Origin: Azolla caroliniana
Lineage: Eukaryota > Polypodiophyta
Assembly (NCBI GenBank): GCA_043228905.1
Contig: JBHGNT010000001.1
Span: forward strand, 10,478,001 to 10,542,000
Direction of reading: 5' to 3'
Length of the DNA stretch: 64,000 bases
Each line of letters begins with the position of its first letter. The first letter of the stretch is position 1. The notes below the pieces were generated by a model. That model saw nothing but the letters and a program-made list of their open reading frames with translations, was not told the origin of the DNA and made no database searches. Position numbers and translations under genes: made by a program. Of the stretch, positions 22,221-33,918 are shown piece by piece.

Positions 22221-25200
22221 TTATGCAGAGTTGCGGAATCCGTGCTCCAACTTGCGTTGTGCGAAGTCTGTGCTTCGGCTTGCGTGCGTAGTTTCTTCAG
22301 TACTCCCCCTCAAGCTTGGCAGGTCAGGGATTGTCAATTTGAGATCGGTCATGAATTGCCATAGCTTGTCGGCTCCTAAGGATTTAGTGAAGATGTCGGC
22401 CGTTTGAAGATTGGTGCTAATGTGCTGTAGGTCGACATTGCCAGCCAGAACGCGCTCTTGGATGAAGTGATAGTGCACTTCGATATGCTTTGTCCGCGCG
22501 TGGAACACCAAGTTCCGAGCCAGATAGATACTGCTCATGTTGTCACAGTAAAGGGAAGTCGGATCCTTGATGGGTACGCCAGATCCTTCAAATTCCTCTT
22601 GAGCCATACGACTTCACACGCAGCTACGACTGCACCCCTGTATTCCGCCTCCGTACTCGAAAGAGCGACGGTAGGCTGCTTCTTGCTACTCCAGGATATT
22701 GCTCCTAAGGCTTTAGTGAAGATGTCGGCCGTTTGAAGATTGGTGCTAATGTGCTTTAGGTCAACATCGCCAGCCAGAACGCGCTCTCGGATGAAGTGAT
22801 AGTGCACTTCGATGTGCTTTGTCCGCGCGTGGAACACTGGGTTCCGAGCCAGATAGATACTGCTCATGTTGTCGTAGTAAAGGGAAGTCGGATCCTTCAT
22901 GGGTACGCCCAGATCCTTCAAAATCCTCTTGAGCCATACGGCTTCACACACAGCTACGGCTGCACCCCTGTATTCCGCCTCCGTACTCGAAAGAGCGACG
23001 GTAGGCTGCTTCTTGCTACTCTAGGATATTGCTCCGCTGCCAAGGGAGAAAACAAATCCGGAGGTTAATCTTCTATCAGCTTTGAAGCCGGCCCAATCGG
23101 CGTTTGTGTACCCCTCGAGTCGTATTGGCATCGCGGTCTTGTAGAGGATGCCACAATCCATTGTGCCGCTCACGTAGCATAGAACTCACTTAGCGCAATC
23201 CAAGTGAGTATCACGCGGTGTTTGCATGAATTGGCTAAGGAGACCGACCGGATAACTGAGATCGGGTCGTGGGATCGTGAGGTAGATGAGACTCCCGATG
23301 AGTTGCCGATACTGAGTCGGTTCACATGCTTTGGTTCTGGAGTTTGCATCTAGTTTGAGATTGCGATCAAGCGAGGTTGCCGCGGATTTGCACTCAACCA
23401 TCCCGAACTTGTATAAAAGTTGAGGATGTAGTGCCGTTGAGAGATAATGATTCCGGCTAGAGTCCGAATTACCTCGATGCCGAGGAAGTAGTGGAGCTCC
23501 TTCATGTCCGTCATCTCGAACTTGTCGGAAAGGAGGGATTTGACTTTATTGATTTCGACGAGATGCTCACCACCAATGACTAGGTCATCCACATATAAAA
23601 TGATGACGATCGGACTTGCGGAATCGCTTCGTATGTAGAGGGACTTGTCTGATTTTGACATACGGAAGCCGATTTGATGAAGATATTGCGTTATCTTTGA
23701 ATGCCAAGCACGCGGTGCTTGCTTGAGGCCGTAGAGTGGCTTCTTGAGTTGGCAAACCACTTTTGGATGGGTGCTCGAGTTGAAGCCGGGTGGTTGGATC
23801 ATGTACACCTCCTCTTCTAATTTGCCTTGTAGAAAGGCGTTCTTGACGTCCATTTGATGGAGGTGCCACCCTTTCGCCGCGGCAATCGCAATTATGGTCC
23901 GCACCGTCGTCATCTTTGCCACCGGGGCAAAGGTCTCTTTGTAGTCGACGCCATGCGTCTGAGCATATCCTTTCGCTACGAGTCGAGCTTTGTAGTGGTT
24001 TACAAAGCCATCGGGGTTATACTTCACCTTGTAGATCCATCTGCATCCGATTGCCTTTTTGTGTGGTGAGGTGGGAACGAGATCCCACGTCTTGTTCTTC
24101 CATAGTGCCTGCATCTCCTCGTTCATTGCTGCGATCCATCGCGGCTTCCGAAAAAGTTTCCGGCTCCTGTATTGTCGCTACCTTCATCATAAAGGCGTAA
24201 TGGTACGCCATATAATCGTTGTAGCCGAATCGGCTTACAGGGTTCTTTTCACGAGTGGATCGGCGGAGCTTTTCATTTGCAGAGATGAGGGCTTTCTTAG
24301 CTCCGATTGGTACCTCGAAACCGCCAAACTCACTCTCGAGTGAGTGAATCGACTCATCGTCGTTGAAGCGATCGTCTTCGTATTCCGACATTTTCGCCTT
24401 GCCTTTGTCCATCTTTGGGCTAGGCCGTGATGTGCTTTGATCGCTCAAAGGCTCTTGTGGTCCACTCAATCGGGTCGTGATCGGACTTTCTTCGAATATG
24501 CGCATAAGGCGATCCTCATCCTCGATCTCTTGTTCGGCGAATTCCGGGTCGAGCGGAGTCAGAGTTGGAGTTGTCTCTGGTGCGTACCAGGATGCGAACT
24601 CATAAAAAACAACAACTCGACTTACTCGAGATTTTCGTGTTGAGGGGTTGTAGCACTTGTACCCCTTTTGCTCCAATGAGTATCCTACGAGGATACATTT
24701 CTCCGACTTCGGGTCAAGCTTTTGACGCTTCTCGTCGGGGATGTGCACATACGCTATCGCGCCGAATATCCGAATGTGTGATAAGTCCGGCTTCTTTCCG
24801 AAGTATTTTTCGAACGGAGTGACCTCGTGCACACCGGATGTTGTGCACCGGTTCATTAGGTAGACGACTGTATTTGCAGCTTTGGTCCAATATGACTTGG
24901 GCATATGCTTCTCGTTCATCATGGACCGCGCTACTTCGAGGATGTGCCGATTTTTGCGCTCGGCTACTCCGTTTTGTTGCGGAGTGTGTTGGCAAGTGAA
25001 TTCTTGCTGAATTCCTTCCTTTCGGAGATACGCCATGAAATCGTCCGAGAAGTACTCCTTGCCGTCATCCGATCAAAGGCATCGTACATGTCGGCCCATG
25101 GCTTTCTCGACTTCATTCTTGAAATTTTGGAAGTGTCCGAACACTTCGCTCTTTTGCCGCATCGGGTAGATCCAAGTGTGCCTAGAGAAGTCGTCGATGA

Positions 25201-26946
25201 AGAGCACGTAATATCGGCATCCGCCGAATGTAGCCGTCTGCGTCGGTCCCCATACGTCGGAATGGACTATGTCGAGTAGACCTTTGCTCACGTTTCGCTC
25301 TTTCGGGAATGGGTGTCGGTGTTGCTTGCCGAATTGGCATGCTTCGCATACACCTTCAATTTCCTTCTCTTTGAATATCGGTAGTCCGATGACGACTCCT
25401 TTCGATTTCATTGCTTTGAGTTTGTTGAGATTGATGTGGCCGATTCGCTTGTGCCATAGCTCTATGTCGGAGTCGGCTTTCGTGTTTTTCGCGAACATGG
25501 AGGATTTCATCTCGCATGAATCGAGAATGAACATCCGGCCCTCTCTTCGTCCGCATGCGATGAGTCGGCCCTCTTTTTCGATGAAGCAACCACCTTGATT
25601 AAATCGAACTTGCATCCCTTGTTCTACAATTTGGCCGACGGAGACCAAATTCTTCGTAATAGTTGGTACATGCAAGACATTTTTAATGTAATTTTGCTTA
25701 CCTTCTTTTCCGAACGGAACATTGCCAATGTGCCGAATTGGGTGCGTAGTGTCGTCTCTGGTTTCGACATAGCCGGGTCGGTCCGGCTCTTGAAGTTCTC
25801 GGAACCATTCTTGATGCGATGTCATATGGTTCGAGGCACCGAAATAGACGAACCATACATCTTCCGGATCGGAGGCACTAGTTGAGGTAGCGGCCGACAT
25901 AGAGTTTGCTCTATGTTTCATCATGAACATTCCGCCACGGTTGGAGTTGTGCGCATACATTCCACCACGATCTTCGTAGTCGGAGTTGTGCCCGTACATT
26001 TCACCACGGTCGAAGTTGTGTGCATACATTCCGCCACGATCTTCGTAGTCGGAGTTGTGTGCGTAATTCGCGAGTTGTCGGCTTGTGGAAGCCGATTCAC
26101 GCATCTTCTTTCAACACTCTTCTTCATGGTGGCCAAGCTTTTCGCAATATCCGCATTCGGTTGCATTTGACGGCTCGGGCCGGAGTGGAAGCTCCCCCTT
26201 CTTGCGAAGGTTCCTTGTTGGCCTCCGTTTTGCGGCAGAAATTGGGAGTTGTTGTCGTAGGTCGGACCTCGTCTGCCTTGTCCTTGGCCGAATCAACCTC
26301 TCGCTCGTCCGCGCCCTCTTCCTCCATTAGAGTGTGTGTAGAGCATGTGGCCTTCCGACTCATTGCTCCTTGTACGCACGTGGTTTTCTTTGACCAATAG
26401 CATTGATTGGAGCTCAAAGAAGGAGGGAGATTTCTCCCATGCTAGAACGGCGGTTCGCATCGCGCCAAACCGTGGTGCGAGGCCGCCAAGGCATATTTGC
26501 ACCATCTCATCATCATCTATACTTAGGCTTATTGAGCCGAGTGAGTCGCAAAGCTCCTTGATCTTCAAGGTGTATGTCGTAATGGACATGTCCCTCTGTT
26601 GAATGTTGTTCAACTCTTGGCGGAGTTGAAGCTTCCTCGCGGTCGTGTTGGTGGCGAAAATCTTTCGTAGATTTTCTCACGCTTCCTTCGGCGTCTTGGC
26701 TTCTCGAATGTAACCGAGCATGTGGTCGTGAACACATGTCGCCAAACAATACATCACGCGGCTTGCGGCTTGCTCCCATGTCGCATATCCGAGAGCCGCT
26801 TCGGCGGGTCGGTCTTCATGCGCTCCTTTGATGTAGCTCCAATAGCCTTGTCCGACAAGGTATTGGTGCATCTTGTACTCCCAAGATGCGAAGTTGTTTC
26901 GATCTAACTTCTCGGTAGGGAGAGCGCTCCCCATTTGAGTATTCAT
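22221..26946 (-). pseudogene. Copia-D gag-pol, many frameshifts
   Basis: It starts MNTQMGSALPTEKLDRNNFA (26946), a copia gag, followed by a second gag piece (26613-26293), a knuckle CGYCEKLGHHEEEC (about 26113-26160), protease (VYFGASNHMTS, where the usual aspartate of DSGA is replaced), integrase pieces (LWHKRIGHINLNKL; a second piece 25036-24017 with TPQQNGVAERKNRH), reverse transcriptase (24126-23350, LYVDDLVIGG) and RNase H (23401-22221). At least five frameshifts or stops separate these blocks. The RNase H end is tandemly duplicated. Confidence 0.88.
22372..23030 (-). repeat. 329-bp tandem duplication in copia-D RNase H
   Basis: The sequence from 22372 to 22700 is repeated from 22701 to about 23030, starting GCTCCTAAGG each time. 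Both copies encode the RNase H/C-terminal words SSTEAEYRGAVVAA, SIYLARNPVFHARTKHIEVH and ISTNLQTADIFTK. The two copies differ by several point changes and a 1-base indel. Confidence 0.92.
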
Positions 26947-27093
26947 TATGTCGATTCTTCTTCTTCTTCTTCTCTCTTCGAATGCGAGCTATGTAGCGAA
27001 GCTACGATAGCTATGAGCTGGTTCTTGGTCGTCGGCGTAGAGCACAACACATGATCACGATGAGGCGAATGGGCTAGATCGAGCTACCAAATC

Positions 27094-27105
27094 GCTCTGA
27101 TACCA
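27094..27105 (-). other. Copia-D primer-binding site
   Basis: The minus strand reads TGGTATCAGAGC, directly against the LTR start at 27106. Confidence 0.9.
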
Positions 27106-27484
27106 TGTAAAGAATCAAGAGATGGATTCTTGTGAAGCGAAAGAGATGTGAGTTATGTGTGTGTGTAATAGAGAGAGAGAGAGAGTGAAACACAGAGAAT
27201 ACGCAAGGTAAAAGCATATTGACAAAGGAGAAAGACTCAACATTGTACAAGGTGGGAGGAGGGTGCTTTATGTAGTCACCCTCTCTCTTCATTAACTACA
27301 AGCCTCATGGAGCATGGGGAATGTGAAAGCTCATAAGTTATGTTTCATTGAATATGATTCTATGACTCATACTAAATGCTAGAATACAAAGTGGTGACAT
27401 AATGGTGACTCTTGACCGTTGGAGTGTCTCTTCACTCTCAAGGTGAGTTCACACACTAGACCAAGTTGAGCTTGATTCTCAACA
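27106..27484 (-). mobile_element. Copia-D 5' LTR (379 bp, complete)
   Basis: In plus orientation it runs TGTAAAGAATCAAGAG to TTGATTCTCAACA. The first 65-70 bases are absent from the left LTR. Confidence 0.88.
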
Positions 27485-27485
27485 C

Positions 27486-30240
27486 GGTACCTAGGGCTCA
27501 CATCCCGAAGTTGATGGAGTTGCTGAAGCAAAAGGTGGAGATGGGGATCCTCGAGCCGTCGAGTTCCCCATACTCAAATCAGTGGTTTACGGTGCCGAAA
27601 AAGAATGGCACATTGCGCTTCATTTAGGACCTACAACCGGTCAATAAAGTGACCATTCGGAATGCAGGGATCGGACCAACCATCGATGAGTTCGCGGAAG
27701 CCTTCGTTGGAAGGTCAATCTACCCGGTTGGTGATCAATTCCAACTAGCTGTAGAGAGTAGGGATATCACGACGATGTGAACCCCTCTCGGCTTAGTTCG
27801 GATGTGTACCCTGCCTCAAGGAGGGACCAACTCGGTGGCACACATGGTGAACGCGATGAACAAAGTGTTGAGGGACTGCATCCCAGACATTACCATGCCA
27901 TTTTTGAACAACATCCCGATCAAGGGATATCCGATAGAAGAGAAGGATGAATCAGTCGAACCAGACGGATGTCGGAAGTTCATGACGGACCATATCAACG
28001 ACTGCGAGAAGGTGCTACAGAGGTTCGAGGGAGCGTGACTCACCTTCTCAAGAGAGAAGTCGGCTTTCGGGCAATCAGAAATCTTGGTGGTTGGGCACTT
28101 GTGCGGGCCGTATGGCCGGAAACCATCTCCAACTAAGCTAGAAGTATCTTTGCGATGAGAGAAGAATGCAAGTTGGTTACGAAGGTCCGGAGATTCCTTG
28201 GGGCGTGCACGTTCTACCATATCTGGATTCCGCATTACGCACACGTTGCGGAACTGCTCTACGGGTTGCTAAAGAAGGGCCGCAAATTCGAATGGAACGG
28301 GGAGCACGGAGAGTCAGTCTGAAGGCTGAAAGAGGCGCTTGTTGCGGCATCGGCCCTTCGGAAAGCAGTTTATGGAAAGGGTACCCCGGTTTACGTGACT
28401 GTGGACACGAGCCTGACCAGAATCGGATGGGTGGTCAATTAGGAAGACAAAGACGACGTAAGGTTCCCCATTCAATTCGGAGCGAAAGTATTAAACGAGT
28501 GGCAGCGAGGATACGCCTAGGTTAAACACAAAGTTTGGGGTATCGTTTCGGTAGTCAAGGATGCCAAAGACTATTTGATTGGGACAGAGGTAGTAATCGA
28601 GGTGAACTGCCTACCTATCCTAGGTATGGTTTACATATGTGTGACTCCGGACCTGACTATGCTCAAGTGGATCGCATACATCAAGTCCCTAAACCCGAAG
28701 ATCCGACACATTTCCGGTAAAGACAACGCCATGGCAGATATGCTTTCAAGAGCGCGGTTTTACAACGAGGACAACATGGTGTCGGAGGACGAAGAAGTCG
28801 GCGTGGACTTCTTCGAGTCGGCTCGCGTAGTAGAGGGGGAGGGGAGCACTCTGGGACTGAATGAGTTTAACGAAAACGAGTATGATTGGGAGTGGCTCCG
28901 GATAGGCAGATTCTTAAGGACATTGGCGCCGGACACGGCATGGACGAGGGATGAGGCGAACAGGATCAGGAAGAAGGCGTATTAGTTCTGCCTGCGGAAT
29001 AGGAGTATATGGAGGCATCTGAAGAAGCATAACGGCATTCTGCTCTGTGTAGTGAGAACAAGGGAAGAGCAAAAGGCGTTGTTGTCAGCATACCACGAGA
29101 GCCCTTGGGCCGGTCACCGCAAAACGTGGGCCACGTTCGAGAAGCTGAAGGAAAAATACTGGTGGCCGGGAATGTACTGGGATGCGCATCAATTCGTGAC
29201 GACCTGCGAAAGTTGCTAGATGCATTCCATGATCTAGCACAGAGAGGAGGTGCACCCGACCTACCCGCCGACCGTCCATTTCAAATGGATGGTGGACTTA
29301 GTGACGATGCCGATGGGAGTGGGGAAAATGCGGTACCTGGTGCTTGCGCAGGAGGACCTAACGAACCAGGTGGAGGACCGTGCATTGTAGAACAAAACGA
29401 CCGCAGCCGTATGCCGGTTCCTAATCGAAGAGGTGGTTTGCCGATATGGATGCGTGGGGAAGATCGTGGCCGGCCGGGGAGAACTAGACGCGCAGGAAGC
29501 CGAAGAGTTGTTTGACCCATTGGGTGTAAAACTCTCTCTTACTACAACGTACAATTCGAAGGCGAACGGAAAGGTGGAACTCCGACACGGGCCAATCGTG
29601 AAGGCATTAGTGTGGGCGTGCGAGGGCCGAGTCGGAAATTTTGCCGCGGTTCCTACCTTACTCATTATGGGTGAACCAAACCACGCACAGTTCGGTGACC
29701 GAGTTTATGCCAACAAAGCTTATGTACGGGCAGAAGCCGATCTCTTCGTGGGTGGCAATGGACTGGCCGGACGAAATGAGCCGGGAGGAGTTATTGGCAA
29801 CGCGGATTCGCCAGCTCGAGCGGAGGCCAGAGGACGTGGAACGGGCAAAGGCGAAATTGTACGCGACGCAGAAGAAGAACAAGGACCGGTTCGACCGGCA
29901 CACCAGCTAAGACCGAAGAAGATTGAGGAAGGCGACTAGGTGTTGGTTTATGATAGTAACCTCGACAACCAGCACAAGGAGACATAGAAATTCGCAAGGA
30001 GGTGGTTCGAGCCTTACGTGGTGACGAGCACGAACGACAATGACACATACCATCTTGCGGAGCTCGACGGAACATGAATGTCGGTACCGGTTGTGGGAAA
30101 GCGGATCAAAGGATTCAAGAAGTGGTACAAGGACGAGCCGGACCCGGAGTGCGCAGACAAAAGTGACGACCCGGAAAGGATGGACGAAGACATGGGGGCC
30201 TACGGATCGGAGGACGACAAATAACAATGACCGGTTTTCT
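27486..30240 (+). pseudogene. gypsy-1 RT, RNase H and integrase remnant
   Basis: RT begins VPRAHIPKLMELLKQKVEMG right at the copia-D edge. Recognisable parts follow: PKKNGTLRFI then a stop, DLQPVNKVTIRN, MCTLPQGGTNSVAHMVNAMN, the catalytic loop, RNase H (DYLIGTEVVIEVNCLPILGM, SLNPKIRHISGKDNAMADML) and integrase (HFKWMVDLV, ELDAQEAEELF, LSLTTTYNSKANGKVE). The RT metal-binding pair reads FLNN where gypsy-2 has FLDD, and a six-codon block present in gypsy-2 is missing near 27738. Many stops are present. No activity is possible. Confidence 0.85.
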
Positions 30241-30292
30241 CTTTGTCTCTCTTCGGCACATATTGGTGGATCTGTGGTTTGGTGGGGGTGGA

Positions 30293-30914
30293 TGTCGTGG
30301 GGAAAACCGGCTACGAGGTGAAACGGGGACGTGGACGTGTGTACAACCGCGTGCACGAATGCGCGCGCATTATAAATAAACTTGTAGATAATCTAAGCCT
30401 AGGCTAGGTCGGCATGATGGCAGAACTTTAATATAAGCAAATTAAATACGTGATTAAATTAAAATGAATCTTCGTCCGAAGCGGCAAGGAATAAAGTATG
30501 ATGTAACTACGTGATGTGATGACCCTCCTTCTTTGACCTATAAAAGGAGGAAGAGCGGTAGGGGGGGGGCATTTAGGGAGAACGAAGTGCTGTCAAATTG
30601 GGAAACGAGCACCCACTCTCTACCTTTTGCTTTGTTTTGTTAGCACAGACGCCTCTGCTCACGTAGGAAGCCTGTGTGCTCCCGTCAGAGGCTTCTTGTT
30701 GTATCCTGGTGTGTGAGTGTGTGCGTTGTTCGCTGAGCTCGTAGCTCAACCCCGACTGAGCCGATTGTAATTACTCTATTTCCCTAATTAATCGTTGGTG
30801 CCCGTCTTGTTGATAATCGTGTGTCGTTTCTCTTCTTTCCCTTCTTGTGCTCCTTGGTCCGAGGCCTCTATGGTCCCGCCTTTGTTTCGCACGCACACGC
30901 GTAAATACGCGACA
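30293..30914 (+). mobile_element. gypsy-1 3' LTR (622 bp)
   Basis: It starts TGTCGTGGGGAAAACC after the purine tract GGTTTGGTGGGGGTGGA and ends AATACGCGACA. It matches both parts of the split 5' LTR. TATA box at about 30539. Gypsy-2 coding sequence starts immediately after it. Confidence 0.88.
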
Positions 30915-30938
30915 CCGGCGATATGCTTGAGAAGAGGA

Positions 30939-33846
30939 GTGAATGTTTCGCGATATGCTTGAGAGACATGGGAAGGCTTTCGCATTCTTCCCACGAGAAA
31001 TGGGATGCGCTGACCCAAAGGTTATAGAGCCGATGGTGATCTTCACGGTGCCTCATGTGCCTTGGAATTTGAAACCGATACCGGTTCCGAGATGACACCT
31101 TCCGAAGTTGATCGAGCTCTTAAAGGAGAAGGTGAGTATGGGAATTCTAGAACCGTCGAATGCTCCTTATTCCAATAGGTGGTTCATGGTGCCGAAGAAG
31201 AATGGATCATTGCGATTCATCTAAGATCTTCAACCCGTCAACAAGGTGACAATTCGAAATGCCGGAATCGGTCCGAGCGTGGACGAATTTGCCGAAGCGT
31301 TTGCGGGCCGGTCCATCTACTCCATTGGCGATCTCTACTCCGGATATGACCAATTCCAATTGGCGATCGATAGTCGGGACATTACAACCATGAGGACTCC
31401 GATCGAGCTTGTGCGGATGTGTACCTTACCCCAAGGCGCAACGAACTCGGTGGCTCATATGGTGAATGCCATGAATAAAGTCTTGAAGGATTGCATTCTG
31501 GACATCACGATGCCATTCTTGGATGATATTCCAATAAAAGGATGTTCGGATGAGGAGAAAGATGAATCGAAAGATAAGGAAGGTTGTAGGAAGTTCATTG
31601 CGGATCATATGAAAGATTGAGAAGGTGCTTCAAAGGCTCGAAGATGCGAATTTGACATTTTCGGGAGAAAAATCCGCATTCGGGCAACCGGAGATCTTGG
31701 TGGTAGGTCACTTGTGTGGAGCATATGGCCGAAAGCCCTCACCATCCAAAGTGAACGCAATCCAAGACATGAAAGAAGAATGCGAAAACCAAACGGAGGT
31801 TCGAAGGTTCCTTGGAGCGTGCACGTTTTATCATATATGGATTCCTCACTACGCTCATGTCGCCGAACCATTATATGGACTACTAAAGAAAAGAATGAAG
31901 TTCGAATGGCGAGATGAGCACACAAATGCGATGCAAAGATTAAAGAAACTGCTTCTTGAAGCTCCGACACTAAGGAAGGCCGACTATGCCGAAGGAAAAC
32001 CAATTTACGTGACCGTAGATACGAGCCCAACCGGAATCGGGTGGGTCATCAATCAAGAAGGTGAAGATAATGCGCGATATGCCATCCGGTTCGGAGCAAA
32101 GGTTCTCAGCGAACGGCAACAAAGATATGCCCAAGTCAAGCGGGAACTTTGGGGTATTGTGTCGGCAGTGAAGACGGACAAAGATTACCTGATCGGGTCA
32201 GAAGTGATAATAGAGACAAATTGTCTCCCAATTCTCGGAATGGTCTCAGGATGTGCGACCCCAGATCCTGCTATGCTAAGATGGATCGCCTACATCAAGT
32301 CTTTAAACCCAGAGATCCGTCACATTGCAGGGAAGAAGAACGCCATGGCTGACATGTTGTCGAGGGCAAGATTTTCAAACGGAAGTAACATGGTTTCGGA
32401 AGATGAAGATGTCGCCCTCGACTTCTTCAAGATGGCTCGATTGTCGGCGGAAGACCAGGACACGCAAACCCTCCATGCCTTCAACGAGAACGAGTATGAA
32501 GGAGAGTGGTTACTCATTGGTAGATTCCTAAGAACATTGACGACAGATGCTTCGTTGACAAAGGAGGAGGCCCTACGAATCCGAAAGAAAGCTTACCGAT
32601 ACTTCTTGAAGGGAGGATTCCTTTGGCGACATCCAAAAAAAAAGGACAGGAATACCACGTCGAGTGGTGGTAAAGAAAGAGGAGCAAGAGACGTTGATGA
32701 CCGAATTCCACGAGAGTGCTTGGGCAGGTCATAGAGGAACATGGGGACGTTCGGAAAGTTGAAGGAGAAGTACTGGTGGCCAAGCATGTACAAAGATGTA
32801 CTCCATTTCGTGTCCACATGCGAAACTTGCCAAATATATTCAAATATACTTCATCGTGATGACTTACAGCCAACATACCCACTCACCATACACTTCAAAT
32901 GGATGGTGGATCTGGTCTCGATGCCAATGGGAGTGGGACAAATGAAGTACTTAGCGCTAGCGAGGGAAGACTTGACGAATCAAGTGGAAGGACGAGCCTT
33001 GACAAATAAGACGACTTGAGCCGTTTGCAAATTTCTGCTTGAAGAGGTTGTTTGCCGATATGGATGTGTAGGGAAGATAGTGGCCGACTGAGGGGAGTTG
33101 GACGCGCACGAAGCGACAGAGCTCTTCGAAAGACTAGGCGTGAAGCTCTCCCTCACGACTGCCTACAATCCGGAAGCGAATGGGAAGATCGAGCGAGGGC
33201 ATGGACCTATCGTTAAAGCCATCGTACGGGCATGCAACGGTCGAGTTGGGAATTGGCCACGACTATTACCCTATGCCTTGTGGGCCGATAGAACGACACA
33301 TAGTTCGGTGACAGGGTATATGCCGATGGAGCTTATGTATGGACAAAAGCCGATTATGCCCATTGAAAGGACGCTCGCCTCATGGGTAGCGATACTGTGG
33401 GAGAACGAGATGAACCAAGAAGAGTTATTAGCGGCGCAGATAAGGCAACTTGAAAGAAGACCTGAAGATTTAGAAAAAGCGCGAAAGATGATGGAGGCAG
33501 CCCGAGTAAAGAACAAAGTTCGGTTCGACAACACGCATCAACTTCGTCCCAAGAAGATTGAAGAAGGGGATTGGGTTTTGGCTTACGACAGCACCCTTGA
33601 CAATCAACATAGTATACAACAAGGAAGTTCGCAAGAAGATGGTTCAGGCCGTATGTGGTGACAAGTGCCAACGATAATGCCACATACCACCTTGCGGAAC
33701 TAGACGGATCAAGGTTGGCCATACCCATTGCGCGAAAAAGAGTAAAGATATTCAAGAAAAGACAAGACAAGGATCCTGACCTCGATTACCTCGACGATGA
33801 ACATAATAGGGCGGATGTAAATGAAGACATGGAGGAATCTAATTGA
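30939..33846 (+). pseudogene. gypsy-2 RT, RNase H and integrase
   Basis: The frame shows KVIEPMVIFTVPHVPWNLK before RT, then LPKLIELLKEKVSMG, a stop in RFI-stop-DLQPVNK, GYDQFQLAIDSRD, and the catalytic loop FLDDIPIKG with both aspartates present. A 369-residue open stretch (31625-32734) covers the RT thumb and RNase H (YVTVDTSPTGIGWVIN, SLNPEIRHIAGKKNAMADML). Integrase shows its HHCC zinc motif (FHESAWAGH and CETC), HFKWMVDLVSMPMG and YNPEANGKIERGHGP. Breaks: a stop near 31224, a frameshift at 31618, another near 32640-32730, and stops near 33018 and 33090. It is much less damaged than gypsy-1. Confidence 0.85.
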
Positions 33847-33918
33847 TCATCGTAGCCGAAATATCACTTTCTCTCTTCTTGGCACATACCAGAGGACGTG
33901 CGGTTTGGTGGGGGTGGA

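Larger units (their letters stand above)
21782..27484 (-). mobile_element. Copia-D, a different copia lineage
   Basis: A minus-strand copia element in the pol of gypsy-1, with LTRs at 21782-22124 (truncated) and 27106-27484 (379 bp), PBS 27094-27105 and a purine tract at about 22125-22138 (coding strand GAGCTTGAGGGGGC). The LTRs match at about 98 percent over the shared part, with seven or so differences by eye. The protein differs clearly from copia-A, -B and -C. No target duplication is visible, because the left end was deleted. Confidence 0.9.
2155..30914 (+). mobile_element. Ty3/gypsy element gypsy-1, multiply interrupted
   Basis: This is one old Ty3/gypsy retrotransposon now spread over 28.8 kb by nested insertions. 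Its pieces in order are the 5' LTR (2155-4026, itself interrupted), a candidate primer site (4031-4048), gag with a CCHC knuckle (4075-5300), the protease region (21083-21780), RT, RNase H and integrase (27486-30240), a polypurine tract (about 30279-30292) and the 3' LTR (30293-30914). Copia-A and copia-D fill the gaps. A 4-bp CCGG lies on both sides (2151-2154 and 30915-30918) and may be its target duplication. All coding parts carry stops and frameshifts, so the element is dead. Confidence 0.85.
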
